Assembly (NCBI GenBank): GCA_964459305.1
Contig: CAYWNA010000295.1
Location: 1-15,502, forward strand
Length of the DNA: 15,502 bases
Direction of reading: 5' to 3'
From: CAYWNA01 sp964459305
GTDB taxonomy: Bacteria > Planctomycetota > Planctomycetia > Pirellulales > Pirellulaceae
In this document: positions 6,052-12,695 of the stretch, piece after piece
Position numbering within the stretch: the first letter of the stretch is position 1
How the letters are laid out: each line of letters opens with the position of its first letter
The notes under the pieces: model-generated
Databases searched by the model: none
Seen by the model: only the letters and a program-made list of their open reading frames with translations
What the model was told of the DNA's origin: nothing
Translations under genes and position numbers: made by a program

Positions 6052-9000
6052 ATGTATACAGTATCCAAAGAGCTCGTGATTTCGGTGTGCGGTTTGGTGG
6101 CCCTTGTTTGCGGAATGCCGCAAGCGGTAGCCGCTCAGGAGAATACGGCGGCGGAGTTACCCGAAGGTGTGGCGGCCGTTTGGGATCTGGACAAGGCGCA
6201 CCACGATTCCACGCAGACGCGGGAACGCGTATCTATCAATGGACTGTGGCGCTGGCAACCAGCCCGTGACGGCTCGGACGCCGTGCCCAAGGCAGGGTGG
6301 GGCTACTTCAAGGTCCCCGGATGCTGGCCGGGAATCACCAACTACATGCAGAAGGATTGCCAGACGGTCTTCACTCACCCGAGCTGGAACGACGAAGACC
6401 TTGGCAGCATCACCGCGGCTTGGTACCAGCGCGAGATCACCGTGCCGCAGCAGTGGACTGGCCGCCGGATCGTCCTGCGAGCGGAGTACGTCAATTCTTT
6501 CGCTGTCATCTACGTCGACGGCAAGAAGGCCGGCGAAATACGGTTTCCCGCGGGCGAAGCGGATTTGACCGTGGCGTGCCGGCCGGGCCAAACGCACGTT
6601 CTCAGCATGCTTGTCGTGGCCATGCCGTTGAAGGGCGTCATGCTCTCGTACAACGACACCGCCTCGGCCCGCAAGGTCACGGGCCGCGTTGCACGGCGCG
6701 GCTTGTGCGGTGATGTCTACTTGGTGAGTACTCCACAGACTGCGCGTATCAACGATGTGAAAGTCGAAACGTCAGTGCGCAAGTGGTCCATCAGCTTCGA
6801 CGTTGCGCTCCAGGGCCTTGCCAACGATTCGAAGTACGTCCTCCGGGCCAACGTCGCGGACAAAGAACGCTCGGTGCACGAGTTCACAAGCAAGCCGTTC
6901 CAGGGGGACGAATTGGTGGATGGTCGCATCACATTCACGGAGGAATGGAAACCAAAAAAGCTCTGGGGCGTCCATACGCCTCAGAATGTGTATCGGCTTC
7001 ATCTTTCCCTGTGCGAGGCGGATGGGAAAGTGCTGGACGCCGGCCTTCCCGTGCGTTTTGGGTTTCGAGAGTTCTGGATCGACGGCCGGGACTTCTACCT
7101 GAACGGCACTCGCATTTTCCTCTCGTCGGTTCCACTGGACAACGCCCAAGTCGGCGCCGCATGGGCCAACTACGACGCGGCGCGCGAAAGCTTGCTGCGT
7201 CTGCAGAGCTTCGGAATCAACTTCGTCTATACGCACAACTACGGATGCCAGCCGGGCGATCATTTGGGCTTCGAAGAGGTTCTGCGGGCCGCGGATGATG
7301 TGGGGATGCTGGTTGCCTTTTCCCAACCACATTTTGGCCATTACGACTGGGACAGTCCCGACGCCGACCGTGCGAACGGCTATGCAAAGCATGCGGCGTT
7401 CTACGTGCGCGTGGCGCAGAATCATCCGTCGGTGTGGGGCTATTCGACCAGCCACAATGCCACGGGCTACGGCGAAGATATGAATCCGGACATGATCGAT
7501 GGAATTCAAGACAAACGTAGTGAGTGGTCTGCAAAAAACGTAAGGCGAGCCCGGCAGGCCGAAGCGATCATCAGGAGCCTCGACTCCAGCCGCATCGTCT
7601 ACCATCACTCGTCGGGTAACTTGGGGCCCATGCACACGGTGAACTTCTACGCCAATTTCGTGCCGATCCAAGAGATGTCGGACTGGTTCGGGCATTGGGC
7701 GACCAAGGGCGTGAAGCCGGTCTTCACGTGCGAGTACACCGTACCCATGTCGTGGGACTGGACCATGTACCGAGGCTGGTACCAAGGCCACCGGGAGTTC
7801 GGCAGCGCCACGGTGCCGTGGGAGTTTTGCGTCGCGGAATGGAACGCGCAGTTCCTCGGAGATCGGGCCTACCAAATCAGCGAACAGGAAAAGAGGAACC
7901 TCCGCTGGGAAGCCGAGCAGTTCCGCAACGGGCGCCTCTGGCATCGCTGGGACTATCCGCATCAAGTGGGCTCAAGCGATTTCGACGAACGATACCCGGT
8001 GTACGCAATGTACTTTGCCGACACCTGGCGAGCGTTCCGAACGTGGGGAATGTCTGCTAACAGCCCGTGGAGTCACGGGCAATACTGGAAGCTGCGCGAC
8101 GGTGTTGATAACGGCCGCAAGGAGCTCGCAGTAGATTGGCGAGGCCTGCAACGACCCGGGTTCAGCCCGGACTACATCGACGACCGTTACGAGAGAATCG
8201 ACTTGGCCTTCGAGCGTTCCGACTGGATTCCCACCCTCGCCGCCGAGACCCTGATTCGCAACAACCGGCCGTTGCTGGCCTACATCGCCGGCAAGTCTGG
8301 AGCCTTCACAAGCAAGGACCACAATTTCTACCCCGGCGAAGCCGTCGAGAAACAGCTCATCGTGATCAACAATTCGCGCGAAAGCATAGCAGCCGACTGC
8401 CAGTGGTCGTTCGGCCTGCCGCAGGCCGTCACCTCCAACAAACAGGTTTCCGTGGCTGCGGGACAACAGCAGCGCATCCCGTTGCGGTTTGAGTTGCCGG
8501 AGGGGATGGCTTCCGGCACGTATCAACTCGGCGCCACCGTCACGTTCAGCACGGGCGAGAGACAGGAGGATTTCATCTCCGTCGATGTTCTGCCGCGGCC
8601 GGCGGTTCCCCAAGCAGATGCGAAAATCGCGATGTTCGATCCCGTCGGTGAGACGAGCAAGCTGCTGGATGACATGAATGTCCCGTACCGCAAGGTGGGC
8701 GCGGACGCCGACGTATCGGCATACGACGCGCTGGTAGTGGGAAAGAACGCGATCACGGTGTCCGGGCCGGCGCCGGATGTCATGTGCGTGCGGGATGGGT
8801 TGAAGGTGGTGCTGTTCGAACAGACTCCGGAGGTGTTGGAGAAACGGTTTGGGTTCCGCGTGGCAACGTACGGCCTCCGATGGGTCTTCAACCGTGTGCC
8901 CGACCATCCGATTGTGGCTGGAATTGCCGAGGAACACCTGCGCAACTGGCGCGGCGAAGCGACAATTGTCCCGACTCGTCTTGATTACAAGTTGAGTCCC

Positions 9001-10959
9001 GAGTTCAACTACGCGCCAACTGTCCGTTGGTGCGGCATACCGGTCCCGCGGCTGTGGCGATGCGGGAATCGGGGCAATGTCGCCTCAGTGCTGATCGAAA
9101 AGCCGCCGCGCGGCGATTTCCTGCCCATCCTCGACGGCGGTTACAGCCTCCAGTACAGCCCGTTGATGGAGTACCGCGAAGGCAAGGGCATGGTGCTGTT
9201 CTGCCAACTGGACGTGACGGGTCGGACCGAAAGCGATCCCGCGGCCGAGACGCTGGCCCGGAATGTGCTGGACTACGTCTCAGCATGGAAGCCGGCGCCG
9301 AGACGCAAGGCCGTTTACGTCGGCGACACCGCCGGGAAGAACCACCTCGAATCCATGGGCATCTCCTCGGAATCGTACGATGGTGGCAACCTGGCAGACG
9401 ACGAGGTGCTTGTGGCTGGGCGCGGCGGAGGACGGGAACTGGCCAAAAGTGCCGCATCAATCGCCGATTGGCTCAAACGGGGCGGCCACGTGCTGGCCGT
9501 CGGACTCGACGCACAGGAGGCCAACGCTTTTCTTCCGGCGAAAGTCAAAATAAGGAACGAAGAGCACATCGCGGCTTATTTCAAACCGCACGGCGTCGAA
9601 TCTCTGCTGGCGGGAGTGGCCCCGGCGGATGTCCACAATCCCGCCCCTCGGCAACTGCCCCTCGTGTCCGGCGATGCCGCTATCGGCAACGGTGTCTTGG
9701 GCAAGGCCGAAGACGCGAACGTCGTCTTCTGTCAACTTCCGCCCTACGGCGTCAGCAAGGCGCAAGGAGCCGTGCCTTCGCTCGCCGTGAGCGAAGAGGA
9801 TGCCACGGATGGCAAGCGGAGCGCGCTGCTGACTATGGGCACGGTGCCGTGGGCCCAGTTCGGACAGAAAGTGCAGGCCGGGCAGGTCGGCAAGACCTAC
9901 ACCTTTGCCGTTCTTGTCAAGAGCTCTGATGAACCGGTCCGCGCCCGTCTGGAGGTCGAGCTGGCCGGCAGTCCTTGGGACCGAGCGGTGCGAGGCGAGG
10001 ACATCCTGTTTGGCACAGACGGTTGGACTGAACTACACGTGACATTCAAGGTCGAGAAGCCTTACCCGCAGGGCTGGTCTACGTACATCCACTGCAGCCA
10101 AGAAGGCGCCCGGCTCCGGGCCGACCAGTTCCGGCTCTATGAAGGAAACTACGTCCCAGGGCGAGTCGCCGCTGGCGGCGCGGCGAAATCAACGGACGTT
10201 CAGAACCTCTTCACCAACCCAAGTTTCGAGGCCGGGACCGACCCGTGGTTCTTCACTTACCGAACCGAGCAGCGCAACCTCAAGCGAACCTATCGCCGAA
10301 CCTGTTTCCTCATGGCGCGCCTGCTTGCCAACATGGGAGTGGCCGGCTCGACGCCCATCCTGGAACGTTTTTCGACGCCTGTCGGCGGCAGCGGCGGAGC
10401 CTCTGTGGCGCGAAACGGCGACTTCAGAAGCGACGCGGACGACGACGGCATGGCCGACGAGTGGCTCTTTTCCGCAGGCTCCAAAGAGGCCGTCTGCAAA
10501 CGCGAGCGAATACAGGAGGGCGTCGAAGGTTGGTCTCTGCTGCTTTCGTGTCCTCCCGCCGACGGCGATAAGAAGCCCAGTGTCATGTTGGCCCAGCACG
10601 ACGTGCCGGTCAAGAAAGATCAATGGTACCGCATCTCATTCAAAACGAGGGCCGAACACTTCGCCGCGAATAGCGTGACCATGACGATCACGAACATGGC
10701 CACCTGGCGGTCGTTCTTCCAGTACCAACGCTTCGAACCCGGGCCGGAGTGGCAGAAATTCACCTTCGAAGTGCAATCGAACGACACGGCCGACGACCGG
10801 ACACGTTTTCAGATCTGGTACAGCGGCGCCGGAAGACTGTGGCTGGCCGACGTGCGCGTGGATTCCATCAGCGACCCCACCGAAGGCCGTTGGCTGGAGG
10901 GCCTCTACCTGGACGTGCCCCAAGAATGGGACGATCCCTACCGTTTCTTCCGCTGGTAG
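6052..10959 (+). CDS. Large secreted GH2-like multidomain protein, probable acid/base residue lost
   Basis: This is a 1635-residue secreted protein. Domains in order: signal peptide (1-30, ending AVAA); jelly-roll sugar-binding domain of the GH2 type (about 60-215; VSINGLWRW, WYQREITVP); Ig-like sandwich (about 225-335); a TIM-barrel-like region (about 336-640) opening FGFREFWIDGRDFYLNGTRI; a NEW3/CARDB-like sandwich (about 760-850); a glutamine-amidotransferase-like Rossmann region of the beta-galactosidase trimerisation type (about 855-1080); a second degenerate one (about 1085-1160); and two CBM4/9-like jelly rolls (about 1240-1365 and 1450-1610). The GH2 barrel has E561 (PVFTCEY) at the nucleophile position. 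At the acid/base site, where NE is usual after HPSV, it reads H468-N469. It may therefore be inactive, work by another mechanism, or bind glycans. It is divergent from the sialidase-like gene and followed after 167 bases by the SGNH gene. The architecture is read by eye; domain edges are approximate. Confidence 0.75.
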   Translation: MYTVSKELVISVCGLVALVCGMPQAVAAQENTAAELPEGVAAVWDLDKAHHDSTQTRERVSINGLWRWQPARDGSDAVPKAGWGYFKVPGCWPGITNYMQKDCQTVFTHPSWNDEDLGSITAAWYQREITVPQQWTGRRIVLRAEYVNSFAVIYVDGKKAGEIRFPAGEADLTVACRPGQTHVLSMLVVAMPLKGVMLSYNDTASARKVTGRVARRGLCGDVYLVSTPQTARINDVKVETSVRKWSISFDVALQGLANDSKYVLRANVADKERSVHEFTSKPFQGDELVDGRITFTEEWKPKKLWGVHTPQNVYRLHLSLCEADGKVLDAGLPVRFGFREFWIDGRDFYLNGTRIFLSSVPLDNAQVGAAWANYDAARESLLRLQSFGINFVYTHNYGCQPGDHLGFEEVLRAADDVGMLVAFSQPHFGHYDWDSPDADRANGYAKHAAFYVRVAQNHPSVWGYSTSHNATGYGEDMNPDMIDGIQDKRSEWSAKNVRRARQAEAIIRSLDSSRIVYHHSSGNLGPMHTVNFYANFVPIQEMSDWFGHWATKGVKPVFTCEYTVPMSWDWTMYRGWYQGHREFGSATVPWEFCVAEWNAQFLGDRAYQISEQEKRNLRWEAEQFRNGRLWHRWDYPHQVGSSDFDERYPVYAMYFADTWRAFRTWGMSANSPWSHGQYWKLRDGVDNGRKELAVDWRGLQRPGFSPDYIDDRYERIDLAFERSDWIPTLAAETLIRNNRPLLAYIAGKSGAFTSKDHNFYPGEAVEKQLIVINNSRESIAADCQWSFGLPQAVTSNKQVSVAAGQQQRIPLRFELPEGMASGTYQLGATVTFSTGERQEDFISVDVLPRPAVPQADAKIAMFDPVGETSKLLDDMNVPYRKVGADADVSAYDALVVGKNAITVSGPAPDVMCVRDGLKVVLFEQTPEVLEKRFGFRVATYGLRWVFNRVPDHPIVAGIAEEHLRNWRGEATIVPTRLDYKLSPEFNYAPTVRWCGIPVPRLWRCGNRGNVASVLIEKPPRGDFLPILDGGYSLQYSPLMEYREGKGMVLFCQLDVTGRTESDPAAETLARNVLDYVSAWKPAPRRKAVYVGDTAGKNHLESMGISSESYDGGNLADDEVLVAGRGGGRELAKSAASIADWLKRGGHVLAVGLDAQEANAFLPAKVKIRNEEHIAAYFKPHGVESLLAGVAPADVHNPAPRQLPLVSGDAAIGNGVLGKAEDANVVFCQLPPYGVSKAQGAVPSLAVSEEDATDGKRSALLTMGTVPWAQFGQKVQAGQVGKTYTFAVLVKSSDEPVRARLEVELAGSPWDRAVRGEDILFGTDGWTELHVTFKVEKPYPQGWSTYIHCSQEGARLRADQFRLYEGNYVPGRVAAGGAAKSTDVQNLFTNPSFEAGTDPWFFTYRTEQRNLKRTYRRTCFLMARLLANMGVAGSTPILERFSTPVGGSGGASVARNGDFRSDADDDGMADEWLFSAGSKEAVCKRERIQEGVEGWSLLLSCPPADGDKKPSVMLAQHDVPVKKDQWYRISFKTRAEHFAANSVTMTITNMATWRSFFQYQRFEPGPEWQKFTFEVQSNDTADDRTRFQIWYSGAGRLWLADVRVDSISDPTEGRWLEGLYLDVPQEWDDPYRFFRW

Positions 10960-11126
10960 ACGAGGGATCCCCCGACAAATTAACGATCGATTCGGATGAA
11001 CGAAAGTGGAACGGATGAACTGCTTGAATTGGATTCCTCCCTTGAGTATTTTCGGGATGCGGGCATTCGGCTGTAGTTTATCGAGATCGTTTCCGCTGCC
11101 GTCTCGGAATTAGGAAGGGTGATTTG
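10960..11126 (+). other. Gap with 9-base direct repeat
   Basis: This 167-base gap contains two copies of CGGATGAAC (10993-11001 and 11012-11020), 19 bases apart, about two helical turns. Just after the stop codon is the short palindrome GGGATCCC. AGGAAGGG at 11112-11119 is the ribosome site of the next gene. No clear promoter or terminator is seen, so read-through from the GH2-like gene into the SGNH gene is possible. Confidence 0.35.
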
Positions 11127-12584
11127 ATGCGTATCGAAGCGTTACGTTTCACCGTAGTATTGGCGGCTCTGGGGCTTGTCGAAGGCAGACTCATGGGCGC
11201 TGAGCCCGGCACGGGACCACAGCCGCCGAAGGGTGTTCCCGAATACCAGGCTGCGCCGCGACCTGCCGACGGAGCGAATCTGGCACTGACGATCCAGAAG
11301 CTCGAAAAAGGGTTCGATCCTGAGCGGCCGCTGTTGATCTGGGCCATCGGCTCCAGTTTCACCAATGGGCTGGGCAATGGTGACCTGCTGGCCCAGTTGA
11401 TCCGAGATCGATTTCCCAACGCGCCGAAGATCGTCTACAAGAGGATTGCCGGCAATTCGACGTCGTACCATTTCTCCCACGGCTGGGCGCGTCATCTGGT
11501 AACACCCAATCAGCCCGACGTTGTGCTCCTCTACAACTTCGGCCGCTGCGAGGACCTGGAGAAAATGATCGCCGAGTTGCGGTGCCATACGACCGCAGAC
11601 ATTCTGGTGGGCACGCTGCATTGGTGTCGGCCGCACAAATCCGTGTGGCCCGATCCCGAGGCTCGCAACAGCCACCAGGATCCGCAGGCCATGCGGGCCA
11701 TGTGCAAGAAGCACGGTGTCGAATTCGTCGAAAACCGCCGGGAGATGACCGACTATATGATCGAGAATAGGTTGGTGATCGAAGACTTGCTGGCTGATTC
11801 CGTTCACGAGAACCGGTACGCAGCGAAAATGACGGTTATGAATATCGCTCGGCATTTTCACCACGCCGAACAGTTTAGCTACGTTCCCAGCACGCGCGAG
11901 CGGCGCGTGGAGGTCGAGTCGTCGGATGCGGTCGATCTTACTTCAGGGTCGTGGTCTGCCGCCGAAGGAGGTTCGGCCCGTGCGACTGCAGTCGAGGGTA
12001 GCGCAGTAGAGTTACGTTTCACCGGAAATCGCGTCGACCTGATCGGCTGGCGCGGCCCCGATGGAGGCACGGCGGATGTCTGGATCGACGGCCGGCCGGC
12101 TGCAGAGGCCGAGGTGTTTTACGCCACGTATATCCAACCGGACAGGCGAAATGCGCTACATCCTCCCAACCCTCCGCGCGACCGCTGCCCCCACGCCGTC
12201 AGTCTCTGTCAGAACCTGGTGCCACAGCAATGGACCATCACGATGACCAGCGACACAGGCGATTACGAGTTGGTTGGCAGCGTGACCGGCCCGGATGGGC
12301 AAGGCAATGCCTTCGAGCCTTTCGTGAGCCGCTCCGGCCAGATTCAGGTCGACCCGCAGTTCTGGCGCGGTGCCAAGAACAATCGCACCGGCGACCGCTT
12401 CACCTTCGAGGTCGTACGGTCGGCACAGAGCACCGTCGATTTCAAGGCTTCGGCGAAAGAGAAGTCTCGGTTTCGCCTGGTGACGTTCCTATCCAACCAG
12501 CCACACACCTTGAGACTCGTAGCCCGAGGCGACGGCGCTGTAACCGTCGACGCATTTGACGTTTTCGAGTCGCCGCTGAAGTAG
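11127..12584 (+). CDS. Secreted SGNH-family hydrolase (esterase-like) with C-terminal beta domain
   Basis: This is a 485-residue protein with a signal peptide (about 1-25, ending GRLMGA) and a linker, then an SGNH/GDSL hydrolase fold. Block I is IGSSFTNG with Ser77 as likely nucleophile. Block II is RIAGNST (Gly109), block III is YNFGR (Asn137), and block V is ADSVHEN with the Asp224/His227 dyad. All four signature residues are therefore present and the enzyme should be active, probably removing acetyl or other acyl groups from glycans. Residues about 255-485 are beta-rich (ELRFTGNRVDLIGWRGPDGG, ADVWIDGR) and look like ligand-binding jelly-roll modules. The frame also opens at TTG 11124, but ATG 11127 with AGGAAGGG 7 bases upstream is preferred. 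It may share a transcript with the GH2-like gene. A role as sialate O-acetylesterase beside the sialidases is attractive but unproved. It converges on the dehydrogenase gene. Confidence 0.8.
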   Translation: MRIEALRFTVVLAALGLVEGRLMGAEPGTGPQPPKGVPEYQAAPRPADGANLALTIQKLEKGFDPERPLLIWAIGSSFTNGLGNGDLLAQLIRDRFPNAPKIVYKRIAGNSTSYHFSHGWARHLVTPNQPDVVLLYNFGRCEDLEKMIAELRCHTTADILVGTLHWCRPHKSVWPDPEARNSHQDPQAMRAMCKKHGVEFVENRREMTDYMIENRLVIEDLLADSVHENRYAAKMTVMNIARHFHHAEQFSYVPSTRERRVEVESSDAVDLTSGSWSAAEGGSARATAVEGSAVELRFTGNRVDLIGWRGPDGGTADVWIDGRPAAEAEVFYATYIQPDRRNALHPPNPPRDRCPHAVSLCQNLVPQQWTITMTSDTGDYELVGSVTGPDGQGNAFEPFVSRSGQIQVDPQFWRGAKNNRTGDRFTFEVVRSAQSTVDFKASAKEKSRFRLVTFLSNQPHTLRLVARGDGAVTVDAFDVFESPLK

Positions 12585-12618
12585 ACCATGCAGATGTGAG
12601 AATACTGGGGGATCATCA

Positions 12619-12690
12619 CTGGTCATATGAGAGGCCAGATCAACACGTGAAGGATGCGCTTGCCGAACACGAAAACTGCGTGTTTCCCGG
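12619..12690. terminator. Hairpins between convergent genes, possible bidirectional terminator
   Basis: The 111-base convergent gap (12585-12695) holds two small hairpins. CTGGTC pairs with GGCCAG around an 8-base loop (12619-12638). AACACG pairs with CGTGTT around a 7-base loop (12666-12684), with a CCG/CGG extension to 12663-12690. On the plus strand the second is followed by only a short T run (TTT at 12683-12685 lies within it). The location suits transcription ends for both genes, but neither hairpin is a classic T-tailed terminator. Confidence 0.35.
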
Positions 12691-12695
12691 TTCCA

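Noticed and set aside
6772..8937. Two long minus-strand frames (397 and 321 codons)
   Set aside because: Both are antisense to the GH2-like gene, whose frame contains recognisable domains throughout.
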